Notes under the pieces: model-generated | The model's input: the letters and a program-made list of their open reading frames with translations, nothing else | Told to the model about the DNA's origin: nothing | Database searches by the model: none | Source of the DNA: Rhodococcus triatomae BKS 15-14 | GTDB taxonomy: Bacteria; Actinomycetota; Actinomycetes; Mycobacteriales; Mycobacteriaceae | Reading direction: 5' to 3' | Assembly (NCBI GenBank): GCA_000341795.1 | Contig: AODO01000063.1 | Span: forward strand, 59,940 to 123,939 | Length of the DNA: 64,000 bases | Part shown: one piece after another, positions 1-7,880 of the stretch | Position numbering within the stretch: the stretch's first letter is position 1 | Layout of the letters: every line of letters begins with the position of its first letter | Program-made: the position numbers and the translations under genes

Positions 1-121
1 GGTTTCGCCGTGTGCCGTCGCCCTCCACGGCGGACACCGTCTGACCGCACCACGCGCAGGTGAAAGTGCCGGCGAGGACGGTGGTCGGAAGGCTGGAAGA
101 AGTTCTGTTGGTACTGGACAC
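1..121 (-). CDS. RNHCP-domain zinc-ribbon protein, N-terminal fragment (cut by window edge)
   Basis: Only the first 40 codons lie in the window; the gene runs off the left edge. It starts at a GTG preceded by AAGGAG at good spacing. The visible protein has a polar N-terminus and then FTCAWCGQTV, a CxxC knuckle, ending in GTRRN. The order F-x-C-x-x-C-G followed about 15 residues later by RN matches the start of the RNHCP domain, whose continuation (HCPxC) would be outside the window. RNHCP is a small zinc-ribbon family of unknown biochemical role. It is too short for the usual ORF cut-off but the start signal is strong. Confidence 0.6.
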   Translation of the reverse strand, partial: MSSTNRTSSSLPTTVLAGTFTCAWCGQTVSAVEGDGTRRN

Positions 122-555
122 CCGGAGGCTCCTTGCTGAGAAGGGGGGTCAGGACAGCAAGAGCAGGCCGAGCGGCCTCGACAAGGACGCGCCCCGTAGC
201 GCGCAGCGTGCGCTGGAACTACGGGTTGGGTGGGCAGGTCAGAGCACCGGACAATCGCATCCGAGACACGTCCGAGTCGGACGGTGTCACCGGGACGGCA
301 AGGTGAAGCGGTGCAGCGAGGCGCGCACGGCGCGGAGCCGGGGCACAAAACTCACTCCTTTCGGCGGCACGACAGGCCGGAGATGTCGACGGAACGGCCG
401 AACGATAGCAACGACCCGGGGGCTGTCGTCAACGGATTTTCGAGTCGTGGATTTCTCGGCAGCTGCCACAGTCGCCGCGCCTTCGCCCGGCAGCTTCCGG
501 TGACGGGCGCCGCAGGTGTTTGTGCGCCTCGGTCGTGTTCCGGGATGATCGCCGG
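122..555. other. Intergenic region with two divergent promoters
   Basis: This 434-base stretch separates the minus-strand RNHCP gene from the plus-strand VOC gene. Apart from the putative leader peptide at 287-346 I see no coding signal; open frames across it are compositional. No recognisable riboswitch, terminator or repeat was found. Confidence 0.4.
287..346 (-). CDS. Putative 19-residue leader peptide upstream of the RNHCP gene
   Basis: A GTG at 346 follows AAAGGAGTGAG, one of the better ribosome binding sites in this part of the window. It opens a 19-codon frame, MPRLRAVRASLHRFTLPSR, that stops 166 nt before the RNHCP start on the same strand. The peptide is arginine-rich (5 of 19). A short, well-initiated reading frame in a long 5' leader suggests translational or attenuation control of the downstream gene, but no family is recognised and the role is inferred from position only. 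Confidence 0.35.
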   Translation of the reverse strand: MPRLRAVRASLHRFTLPSR

Positions 556-972
556 ATGGGATTCTCCATGCACCATGTGGCGATCAGTGTGGCGTCGATC
601 GAGCGGTCGACTCGCTTCTACGAGCAGTTCGGCTTCCGCGAGGCGCTGCGCTACGACGCTCCGGACGCGAGCATGTCGGTCTCACACCTTCGCCTCGACG
701 GGTTCATTCTCGAGTTGTTCGGATTCCCCACCCCTGCACCGCTCCCTGCCGCGGCGCGCGAACTGACCACCGACCTACCCGAGATAGGCGTCAAACACTT
801 TGGATTGCAGGTGAGTTCCGTGGAGGACACCCTGCGAGAGTTCATCGACCGGGGACTGTGCCCGCCCTCCACCACGATCACCGAGGGCCGCACCGGCGTC
901 CGCTACTTCTTCCTGACAGACCCTGACGGCATCCTCGTGGAGTTCCTTCAGGACGACCGCGTTTTCGGCTGA
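556..972 (+). CDS. VOC (glyoxalase/bleomycin-resistance) superfamily protein
   Basis: The 138-residue product begins MGFSMHHVAISVASIERS and ends near YFFLTDPDGILVEFLQDD. Both are hallmarks of the two beta-alpha-beta-beta-beta modules of the vicinal oxygen chelate fold. The first His (in HHVAI), a Glu in ILELF, the central His (KHFGLQV) and the final Glu (VEFLQ) are in the usual metal-ligand positions. The start at 556 is chosen because upstream frame lacks domain sequence; 568 is an alternative. The substrate cannot be told: lyases, isomerases and dioxygenases share this fold. Confidence 0.8.
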   Translation: MGFSMHHVAISVASIERSTRFYEQFGFREALRYDAPDASMSVSHLRLDGFILELFGFPTPAPLPAAARELTTDLPEIGVKHFGLQVSSVEDTLREFIDRGLCPPSTTITEGRTGVRYFFLTDPDGILVEFLQDDRVFG

Positions 973-1174
973 GCCCTCTCGCACGAACACGAGGTCGCAC
1001 TCCTCGTCGGTCCCGGCCGTGGGGCGGCGGTTCACCCGTCGCGCACTCGGGTTGACTGCACGCCGGACGTCGGCGATGAGTTCCAGCGGCGGACCGGGTC
1101 CACCTTGGCATGACTCGAACTGATTCCGACATGGACCGTGGAACCGACGCCGCACGCCTTTTCGGGGTGATCCG

Positions 1175-2035
1175 ATGACCACCATCGAGGTCAACGGCGT
1201 CGCACTGGGTGTCGAGTCGTTCGGCGACGACGACGCGCCACTCGTCCTGCTCGCGGGCGGACCGACGATGCTCTCGTGGCCGGACGAACTGTGCGACCGC
1301 CTCGCGGCCGGTGGGCGCCGTGTGGTGCGCTACGACCTGCGGGACAGCGGCGAGTCGACGACCGCGGATCCGGCGGATCCCGGCTACACCCTGCGGGATC
1401 TCGCCGCCGACGCAGCGGCCCTGGCTGATTCGCTCGGTGGTCCCGCACACCTCGCTGGCAGCGGCGTCGGCGGGATGGTCGCCCAGGTTGCCGTGCTCGA
1501 CCATCCGGGCTCCTTCTCGGCACTCACCCTCGTCGGTACCCGGCCGGTTGCGCCCGGTCCTCCCGACGAGGACCTCCCCGACCACGATCCGGCGACGATG
1601 AGCCGGATGTTCGAAAGCCCGATGCCCGACTGGTCCGACCGCGAGGCGGTCGCCGAGTTCGCCGCCGCCGGCGCGGAGATCCTCGGTGACGACCCGGTCG
1701 CCGCGCGCGCGATCGCCGCGCGCATCTGGGACCGCACGCCCGGCGCCACGCCCTCGGTCCACATGGCCAACCAGATCGGCACGGTGTTCTCCCGGCTCGA
1801 CTGCACACCCCGCTGGCGCGAGCGTCTCCCCGAGATCGAGATCCCCACGCTCGTCGTCCACGGCCGCGACGACCGGTTCTTCCCCGTCGGCAACGGTCGG
1901 GCGATCGCGCGCGAGATCCGCGGAGCACGGTTGCTCGTCCTCGACGGGGCCGCCACTGCTGTCCCCGCTGCGGGGATCGGCGAGGTCACCGAGGCAATGC
2001 TCACCCTCGGACAGACGGGGTTCCGCTTCAGGTGA
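1175..2035 (+). CDS. Alpha/beta hydrolase-fold protein with degenerate catalytic triad
   Basis: The 286-residue protein follows the RdmC-like (aclacinomycin methylesterase-like) alpha/beta hydrolase pattern throughout: LLAGGPTMLSWPDE, RYDLRDSGES, and HGRDDRFFP near residue 226-234. At the nucleophile elbow the family GxSxG is LAGSGVGGMVAQ, which places Gly where the serine should be. At the C-terminus the family G-x-GH-x-x-P is GAATAVP, so the catalytic His is also gone. Only the acid (Asp in GRDD) remains. It is probably a pseudoenzyme with a binding or structural role, unless the neighbouring Ser substitutes. Its 3' end overlaps the convergent gene by 8 nt. Confidence 0.85.
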   Translation: MTTIEVNGVALGVESFGDDDAPLVLLAGGPTMLSWPDELCDRLAAGGRRVVRYDLRDSGESTTADPADPGYTLRDLAADAAALADSLGGPAHLAGSGVGGMVAQVAVLDHPGSFSALTLVGTRPVAPGPPDEDLPDHDPATMSRMFESPMPDWSDREAVAEFAAAGAEILGDDPVAARAIAARIWDRTPGATPSVHMANQIGTVFSRLDCTPRWRERLPEIEIPTLVVHGRDDRFFPVGNGRAIAREIRGARLLVLDGAATAVPAAGIGEVTEAMLTLGQTGFRFR

Positions 2036-2996
2036 CAGCCGCTCGGACTTCCTCGAGGCTCTCGACGATCCACCTGGTCCAGGTCGCGTCCGCACCGGGG
2101 ATGCATCCGTGGCGGAACGGAGCTTCCGGATTTCCGGGCCGGACGACGACGCGGAAGCGTCGCGCCGCCACCCGCATGTCGACGGTGACCGTGGTGCCGG
2201 CTGCCGTTGACACGGCGACGTGTTCGAGCGCGTCGACGTCCGTGACACGGGCGGCCTCGCGGATGGCGTGCTCGGCGACCTGCGCCTGTTGCGGCAGCGC
2301 GGCGCGGCCACGCAGATGGGTGAGTGCCATCCGGCCGTCGAGGTAGTCGCGCGCCGTCGTCCGGGCCGACTCCGCACCGAGCCGACTGAAGTACACCCCG
2401 GCGGGGAAGGCAATCATGTTGGCGGCGAATCGATCTCCACCGATGTGCGTGCACTCCCACACGTCCGCCCCGTCGACCTGCGACAACGCACCGACGATCG
2501 GGCGGCCCAGTTCGGCACAGCAGGCGTCCTTCTTCCCGTGGGTGCACACCACGAACAGCGGAGTGCGTCGCGGCGTGCCGACGTCCGGTTCGGCTCCGGC
2601 AGCACAGGTTTCGAACGGCAGGTCTCCGAGTTCCGCGTAGTCGGCAATCGTCCCCTCGCGCATCCAGTGGGTCACGCCGTCCGACCAGGCGAGGATCCAG
2701 CGCGGCTCGGTGACGCGCCGGTGACGTGGGCGACGGATCAGCACCAGCCTGGCCGGGTCGTCGAGCGAATCGATCCGGTCGAGGAGCGTGTCCGGGAGCA
2801 AACCGGAGGGCGCGGATTTCGGCCACGGTCCGGGATGTTCGACCATCACCCACAGCCGGGTGTGTCCGGCGCGCGCGGCCATCGGTTCGCCGGCCTCCGA
2901 GGATCGCCACGAACACGCGTCCGAGCGGCGACTGACCTGGGCATTCTCGATCAACGAGCATCCGAGGCCGGTGCCCCACGGGTCGGCTGACACCAC
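2028..2996 (-). CDS. Sucrase/ferredoxin-like family [2Fe-2S] thioredoxin-fold protein
   Basis: A 322-residue protein of the Suc_Fer-like family. The central signature is FVVCTHGKKDACCAELGRPI followed by WECTHIGGDRFAANM. These contain the cysteine-histidine cluster expected to hold a 2Fe-2S centre in a thioredoxin-like ferredoxin fold. Members in actinobacteria often sit with siderophore genes and are thought to help ferric-siderophore reduction. That fits here: the gene diverges from a siderophore-binding lipoprotein, and an IdeR-type box lies 13 nt upstream of the start, so expression is probably repressed by iron. The GTG at 2996 follows a G-rich ribosome site; the next GTG (2993) is equally possible. 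Confidence 0.8.
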   Translation of the reverse strand: MVSADPWGTGLGCSLIENAQVSRRSDACSWRSSEAGEPMAARAGHTRLWVMVEHPGPWPKSAPSGLLPDTLLDRIDSLDDPARLVLIRRPRHRRVTEPRWILAWSDGVTHWMREGTIADYAELGDLPFETCAAGAEPDVGTPRRTPLFVVCTHGKKDACCAELGRPIVGALSQVDGADVWECTHIGGDRFAANMIAFPAGVYFSRLGAESARTTARDYLDGRMALTHLRGRAALPQQAQVAEHAIREAARVTDVDALEHVAVSTAAGTTVTVDMRVAARRFRVVVRPGNPEAPFRHGCIPGADATWTRWIVESLEEVRAAVT

Positions 2997-3009
2997 CAGG
3001 CCCCCTTCT

Positions 3010-3028
3010 GTAAGTTAGCCTTACCAAT
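3010..3028. promoter_or_regulatory. IdeR/DtxR iron box between divergent iron genes
   Basis: The 19-mer GTAAGTTAGCCTTACCAAT matches the DtxR/IdeR consensus TTAGGTTAGCCTAACCTAA at 14 of 19 positions, including the invariant core GTTAGCC. It sits between the ferredoxin-like gene (start 2996) and the siderophore-binding gene (start 3100), so one Fe2+-loaded repressor could control both. Confidence 0.8.
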
Positions 3029-3099
3029 CTTATGGGACGCCGAAACGGCGCCCGCCGGCACCAACGGACCGGTGGCGAATGAAGTCTTCAGGAGTGTGG

Positions 3100-4038
3100 A
3101 TGAGACAGGGAGTTACCCGAGCTGGTCGCGTGCTGATCGGTGCGATCGCCGTCGCGGTCGCGCTGAGCGCCTGTACCGGCGGCGACGACGGTGACCCGTC
3201 CGCGCAGACCTCGTCCACCCGCACGATCACGCACGCCCACGGTTCGACCGAGGTCCCCGACGCCCCGCAGCGTGTCGTGGTCCTCGAACCCGTGCAGCTC
3301 GACACCTCCATCGCGCTGGGCGTGATCCCTGTCGGTGCCGCGGTTCTCAGCGAGGCGACCGGCGTTCCCGGCTACCTCGGCGACGAGGCCTCCTCGATCG
3401 CGATGGCCGGGACCGTCGCAGCACCCAACGTGGAGAAGATCGCCGCACTTGAACCGGATCTCATCATCGGGACCGAGACCCGGCACGCGGACCTCTACGA
3501 CCAGCTCGCCGCGATCGCCCCGACCGTGTACATGGCGTCGCAGTCCGATCCGTGGCAGGACAACGTCCGTTTCGTCGCCGACACGCTCGGCAGGAGCTCG
3601 GACGCGCAGGCGCTGCTCGACGACTACACGACACGCTGCGACGAGGTCGCGGCCAAGCACCACACCGACGGCAAGGCGGCGCAACTGATCCGCCCCCGTG
3701 ACGAGGTCCTGACCCTGTACGGGCCGACGTCGTTCGCGGGCAGCACCCTCGAATGCGCCGGCTTCACGATCCCGCCCCGCGACTGGCAGAACTCGATCTC
3801 CGTCGACCTGTCCCCCGAGCTCGCCGGCGAGGCCAGGGCCGACCTGGTTCTTGTGACCAGCGCGAAGCCGAACGACCCGACGTCGGTCCCGGGCGTGGTG
3901 ACCGACAGGGCACTGTTCCCGAACATGCACGTGGTCGACATGTCGTACTGGATCACCGGCGTCGGCCCGCTCGGCGGCCTGACCGTCCTCGACGACCTCG
4001 ACGACCTCCTGTCCGAGCGGCCCGCCGGCGGCCACTGA
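3100..4038 (+). CDS. Iron-siderophore ABC transporter substrate-binding lipoprotein
   Basis: The 312-residue product has a short signal peptide ending in the lipobox ALSAC (Cys25) and then a polar linker. A periplasmic-binding fold of the FepB/FecB class follows: EVPDAPQRVVVLEPVQLDTSIALGV, then ALEPDLIIGTETRH. The ATG at 3100 is preferred over 3079 because AGGAG lies 6 nt before it and the signal peptide then has normal length. It is lipid-anchored outside the membrane and captures ferric siderophores. No permease or ATPase adjoins it, so it must share a transporter encoded elsewhere. The IdeR box upstream indicates iron repression. Confidence 0.88.
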   Translation: MRQGVTRAGRVLIGAIAVAVALSACTGGDDGDPSAQTSSTRTITHAHGSTEVPDAPQRVVVLEPVQLDTSIALGVIPVGAAVLSEATGVPGYLGDEASSIAMAGTVAAPNVEKIAALEPDLIIGTETRHADLYDQLAAIAPTVYMASQSDPWQDNVRFVADTLGRSSDAQALLDDYTTRCDEVAAKHHTDGKAAQLIRPRDEVLTLYGPTSFAGSTLECAGFTIPPRDWQNSISVDLSPELAGEARADLVLVTSAKPNDPTSVPGVVTDRALFPNMHVVDMSYWITGVGPLGGLTVLDDLDDLLSERPAGGH

Positions 4039-4125
4039 TCACGCGGCCCCACCACCCACGGACGGCGGCCACCGATCGGACATCTGCGAGCGGACCCGGG
4101 TCCGGCGAGCGACTAGCCTGACCTC

Positions 4126-4605
4126 ATGTCCGCGACAGGCTCCCCATTCGGCGTGCGACTTCATTCCAGGGCCGTGGTTCCGCCCCGCGCGGGTACCTCG
4201 AGGCCTGCCGTGGTCATCGGCACCATCCACGGTGGCGAGTTCCAGATCGTGGAGTTCGAGGACGACGCGACGACAGCCGCGATCGATGCATCGACCGGGG
4301 TGGTGCATCCACTCAACCGCGACCGCACGTGCCTCGAGTGCTTCGTGGACGCCCTTGCCGCCCATCTACGTTCGGGCATGGACGATCCCGGCCCGACGGT
4401 GATGACGGCCGACCAGGCCACAGAACGACTCGCTGCGCTGAGAGCCGGCCGGATCACACCCAGGATCGAGCCCGTGCCCGCGGTCCCGGATCGGGAGCGC
4501 GCCGCGGAACTGCGCCGACGCCTGAACCGGATCGACCCCGCCGCACTCCTCCCGGGCGGCTGGTGGCACGTCACGCTCGAACAGATCGACGACGGCATTC
4601 TCTGA
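4126..4605 (+). CDS. Hypothetical protein, actinobacterial type
   Basis: This 159-residue soluble protein is not recognised. The first half contains VVIGTIHGGEFQIVEFEDD and a CLECF pair; the second half is a charged helix (RERAAELRRRLNRIDPAALL) ending GGWWHVTLEQIDDGIL. Codon use is like the neighbours and the frame is free of stops on both flanks, supporting a real gene. It lies convergent with ogt and is not obviously part of an operon. Confidence 0.65.
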   Translation: MSATGSPFGVRLHSRAVVPPRAGTSRPAVVIGTIHGGEFQIVEFEDDATTAAIDASTGVVHPLNRDRTCLECFVDALAAHLRSGMDDPGPTVMTADQATERLAALRAGRITPRIEPVPAVPDRERAAELRRRLNRIDPAALLPGGWWHVTLEQIDDGIL

Positions 4606-4759
4606 GAGTCGGCCGCTCTTCCGCCGCGATGCTCGATCCTGCAGCGAGAAGGATGCGGGCCTGCTCCCGATCGTTCACGCGGCGTCGTGGAACACGAGAC
4701 CGAGGGTGTGGCCGAGTCCACCCGCGTCTGCCATCGGTCTGCCTTCGCCGTCGTGGTGT

Positions 4760-5371
4760 TCATGCCGCCTCCAGCTCCAGCAGGGTGGTCTTGGCGGCGA
4801 GGCCACCGATGTAACCGCCGAGTGTTCCGTCCGTGCGCAGCACCCGGTGGCACGGCACGACCACCGGCAACGGATTGGTCGCGCATGCCGTGCCGACCGC
4901 GCGCACGGCTTTCGGGTTTCCGACCAACTCGGCGACCTCGCGGTAGCTGCGGGTGGTCCCGTAGCCGATCTCCGGCAGGTGCTGCTGCACCAACTGCCGG
5001 AATCCGCGGGACAGGGACAGGTCGAGATCGACGTCGAACGACCGACGGCGCTTGGCGAAGTACTCGTCGAGCTCGCGTGCGACGGTGTCCAGCCGCTTCG
5101 GGGCCCGCAGAATGCGGGGGCTCACCTTGTGGGCGAGCAACTCGAGGACCTTCTCGTGGTCCTCGTTGGCGTATGCGACACGGATCAGGCCTCGGGGCGT
5201 GGCCGCGAGGAGCAGGTCTCCCACGGGCGAACCGATGGTGGTGAAGGCGACGTCCAGGAGCCCGGCGTCCGCTGCGCGCTGTTCGAGTCGCCGATGCAAC
5301 CGGCCGAGCAGCTCGGCGTCGACGGGTGCCTGCAGGCGATCGGTGAGCTCGTCGCTGCGGGTGTCGTTCAT
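4760..5371 (-). CDS. ogt: Methylated-DNA--protein-cysteine S-methyltransferase
   Basis: The 203-residue protein ends with the O6-alkylguanine-DNA alkyltransferase core. GYGTTRSYREVAELVGNPKAVRAVG forms the helix-turn-helix, and VVPCHRV carries the acceptor Cys174. An N-terminal extension of about 40 residues precedes the ribonuclease-like domain. It removes O6-alkyl groups from guanine by suicidal transfer. The ATG overlaps the stop of the upstream ECF sigma gene (ATGA), so the two are translationally coupled; this pairing suggests that the sigma factor drives alkylation repair. Confidence 0.92.
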   Translation of the reverse strand: MNDTRSDELTDRLQAPVDAELLGRLHRRLEQRAADAGLLDVAFTTIGSPVGDLLLAATPRGLIRVAYANEDHEKVLELLAHKVSPRILRAPKRLDTVARELDEYFAKRRRSFDVDLDLSLSRGFRQLVQQHLPEIGYGTTRSYREVAELVGNPKAVRAVGTACATNPLPVVVPCHRVLRTDGTLGGYIGGLAAKTTLLELEAA

Positions 5372-5862
5372 GATTCTCCTTCCACGATGGCCCCCGGATA
5401 GGTCCTGCGTAGGGTTCGGATGCCGTCGGCGGCGGCTCGCCGCGCGGCATCGACACTGCCGCCGACGATCTGCGCGATGTCGGAGTACGGCAGTCCCGCC
5501 ACGTAGCGGTATGCGACGGCGCGACGTTGCTTGGTCGGCAGCCGCCGGACCGCGATCCACAGGTCCGCGTCCTCGGTCTCCGGCTCGCCGAGTCGCGCCG
5601 GGACCTCCGGCACCTCGTCCACCGGTAGCGGATTCCGCTTCGCCGCGCGCACCACGTCGATCGCCTTCCGGTGCGCGATCGTCACCAGCCAGGCCTCCAC
5701 GTTCGCCGTCTCCGGCAGGTCCGGATACGCCTTCATCGCGGCGAGGAAGGCTTCGGACCAGGCGTCGTCGGCCTCGTTCGGGCCGAGGACTGCGCGGCAG
5801 ACCCGAAGCACGGTGGCGCCGTGCTGCGCGACCACATTCTCGAAGGGCTGTTTCATGTCCAT
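5368..5862 (-). CDS. ECF-type RNA polymerase sigma factor
   Basis: At 164 residues it has the minimal sigma-70 layout: region 2 (VLRVCRAVLGPNEADDAWSEAFLAAMKAYPDL) and region 4 (RRLPTKQRRAVAYRYVAGLPYSDIAQIVGGSV) with a helix-turn-helix for the -35 element. No anti-sigma gene adjoins it. It is the first gene of a two-gene operon with ogt, overlapping by 4 nt, so a role in the alkylation or DNA-damage response is inferred. Confidence 0.85.
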   Translation of the reverse strand: MDMKQPFENVVAQHGATVLRVCRAVLGPNEADDAWSEAFLAAMKAYPDLPETANVEAWLVTIAHRKAIDVVRAAKRNPLPVDEVPEVPARLGEPETEDADLWIAVRRLPTKQRRAVAYRYVAGLPYSDIAQIVGGSVDAARRAAADGIRTLRRTYPGAIVEGES

Positions 5863-5970
5863 CCCACTGAAGACGCAATCACGGCCGCACGTGTGAGATC
5901 CGACTTCCGTTGCAGCGAATTGCCAGCCGACGGCAACCTGGCGTTCATCGTTTCATGGTCGACTGCCGGT

Positions 5971-6189
5971 ATGGGCAAGAAGAAGGACGAGGCCGCAACG
6001 AAGGAGGCCGCGGCGCTGAACGAGATCGCGGCGTCGATCAGGAAGGACTTTCCGCACCTGACGGACGGCGACGTCGCCGCGATGATCGATCGCGCCCGGG
6101 AGGACTTCTACGACCGGCCCATCCGCGAGTTCGTCCCGTTGTTCGTCGAACGCCGGATTCGGGCCCAACTGACCGCACGGAAGGAGTAG
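5971..6189 (+). CDS. Small three-helix-bundle dimerization-domain protein
   Basis: The 72-residue highly charged product contains LNEIAASIRKDFPHLTDGDVAAMIDRAREDF and a helix ending FVPLFVERRIRAQL. This is the pattern of the small actinobacterial three-helix bundle dimerization family, which has no known biochemical function. It starts at ATG with only a weak ribosome site and diverges from the sigma factor gene. Cytoplasmic, probably a dimer. Confidence 0.65.
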   Translation: MGKKKDEAATKEAAALNEIAASIRKDFPHLTDGDVAAMIDRAREDFYDRPIREFVPLFVERRIRAQLTARKE

Positions 6190-6362
6190 GCGGACCCGGC
6201 ATCCCGCGGCCCCGGCGCAACCGCCGTCCGAGTGGCCGTTCGACGACGTGTCACCTCGCGGCAGGGAGCTCTCCACTTCCCGCGCGACCACGATTGCGAT
6301 GACTTTCCGGTCCGAATCCGGTCCACACTGGAGAACAGATCCATTCGACTCCGGGAGAGGCC

Positions 6363-7067
6363 ATGACCCAGCAGACCGCCGATGCCCTACCTCCGATCGT
6401 CGACCGGGAGACCTGGCGGGCAGCGCTCGACGACTTGCGGAGACGGGAGAAGGCCGCCACCCGTGAACTCGACGCCATCGCAGCGCAACGCCGCAGGCTG
6501 CCGATGGTGGAACTGCCCGACTACACACTGATCGGTCCGGAAGGCCCGATCAGGCTCGTCGACCTGTTCCAGGGTCGCTCGCAGCTCATCGTCTACAACC
6601 ACATGTGGTCCGACGGGGCGGAGTGGCAGTGCGGCGGCTGCACCGGCCTCACATCGCAGTGGACCCGGCTGGGCATCCTCGACAACTACGACGCCCGCAT
6701 GGTCGTCGTCACCAACGGGCCCATCGACGAAGCCCTGGCGTACAAGGCCAAGGTCGGCAACGAGATGGACTGGTACTCGTCCTCCGACAGTTCGTTCGGC
6801 GCCGATGTCGACGCGCCGCCCGGCGGCGGCTTCGCCGTCAACGTGTTCCTCCGCGACGGCGACACGGTGTACCGCACGTGGCACACCACCGGCCGCGGAA
6901 CCGAACAGCTCAGCTACACCTTCGCGCTGATCGACCTCCTTCCGTGGGGCCGCCAGGAGGAATGGCAGGACTCACCCGACGGGTGGCCGCAGTCGCCCAC
7001 CTACTCCAAGTGGCTCGACTCCCCGGATGTGGCGCGGCTCTACGGCCCGACCACGGCCACCGGGTAG
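6363..7067 (+). CDS. DUF899 family thioredoxin-like protein
   Basis: The 234-residue protein matches DUF899: an N-terminal helix (RETWRAALDDLRRREKAATRE), the conserved RRRLPMVELPDYTLIGPEG, then FQGRSQLIVYNHMW and a CGGC motif at about residue 84-87 where the thioredoxin active site would be. Later conserved pieces are WYSSSDSSFGADV and YRTWHTTGRG. Function is unproven; the fold suggests redox activity through the CGGC cysteines. AGGAG-like GGAGAGG precedes the ATG. Confidence 0.85.
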   Translation: MTQQTADALPPIVDRETWRAALDDLRRREKAATRELDAIAAQRRRLPMVELPDYTLIGPEGPIRLVDLFQGRSQLIVYNHMWSDGAEWQCGGCTGLTSQWTRLGILDNYDARMVVVTNGPIDEALAYKAKVGNEMDWYSSSDSSFGADVDAPPGGGFAVNVFLRDGDTVYRTWHTTGRGTEQLSYTFALIDLLPWGRQEEWQDSPDGWPQSPTYSKWLDSPDVARLYGPTTATG

Positions 7068-7076
7068 GACGCTCCC

Positions 7077-7628
7077 TCAGTCGGCGCTGAAGCGCAGCAT
7101 CACCGCGGTCGCGAAGTGTCGTGTCTCGACCAGCCGAAGCGGGAGGCGCGTGTCCAGGGACGGGAACATCGGTGTGCCGCCGCCCAACACCACCGGTGAC
7201 ACGAACAGCTGGTATTCGTCGACGAGACCGTGCGGAATCAGGGAGGCGGCGAGGTTCGCGCCGCCGACCTCCATGACGCCGTCCCCAGCGGCCTTGAGCT
7301 TGCGGACCTCCTCCACCACGTTGTCACTGACCAGGCGGCTGTTCCACTGCACCTCGGTCAGCGTGCGGGAGAAGACAACCTTGGGCTTCTGCGTCCACAG
7401 CTCGGCGAACTCCCGTTCGATGCTCGGCGCGTCGTCACCCACATGCGGCCAGTACTCGGCCATCAACTCGTAGAGCCGGCGACCGTGGAGCGAGACCTCG
7501 AGTTCGCGATACCTGTCGTTGTGGAATTGGTGCAGCTCGTCGTCAGGATCGGTCCAGTCGATGTTGCCGTCTCGGTCGTTGACGTAGCCGTCGACACTCA
7601 CGCCGTATCCGTATATCAATTTCCTCAT
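7077..7628 (-). CDS. Dihydrofolate reductase-like (RibD C-terminal domain) family protein
   Basis: A 183-residue protein beginning MRKLIYGYGVSVDGYVNDRDGNIDWT, the RibD_C/DHFR-like N-terminus, with later TLTEVQWNSRLVSDNVVEEVRKLKAAGDGVMEVGGANLAASL as the NADPH-binding segment and VSPVVLGGG near the end. Such stand-alone proteins are NADPH-dependent reductases of unknown substrate; true folate or riboflavin roles are unlikely from context. It is convergent with the DUF899 gene, 9 nt apart. Confidence 0.82.
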   Translation of the reverse strand: MRKLIYGYGVSVDGYVNDRDGNIDWTDPDDELHQFHNDRYRELEVSLHGRRLYELMAEYWPHVGDDAPSIEREFAELWTQKPKVVFSRTLTEVQWNSRLVSDNVVEEVRKLKAAGDGVMEVGGANLAASLIPHGLVDEYQLFVSPVVLGGGTPMFPSLDTRLPLRLVETRHFATAVMLRFSAD

Positions 7629-7880
7629 GCCTGAGTAGACCGCCGATTCGCCCCGAAATCATCGGTTCGGATTTCCCGAACCGCTCGACGGGTCACGAGA
7701 GCGTCCGTGAAACCCGGCACCAACTCGACGGACGGTGGATATGGTCCTCCACGACGTCGTTCGGCGTCGGAATGTCCTAGCGGTTGCTGTGCTGGGCGCT
7801 CACCGGCGAGCCGCTGTCGGCCTGCATCCCGAGCGACCTGTGATCGTCACGTTGCCGAAGTCGCTGACGATGTTCACGGT

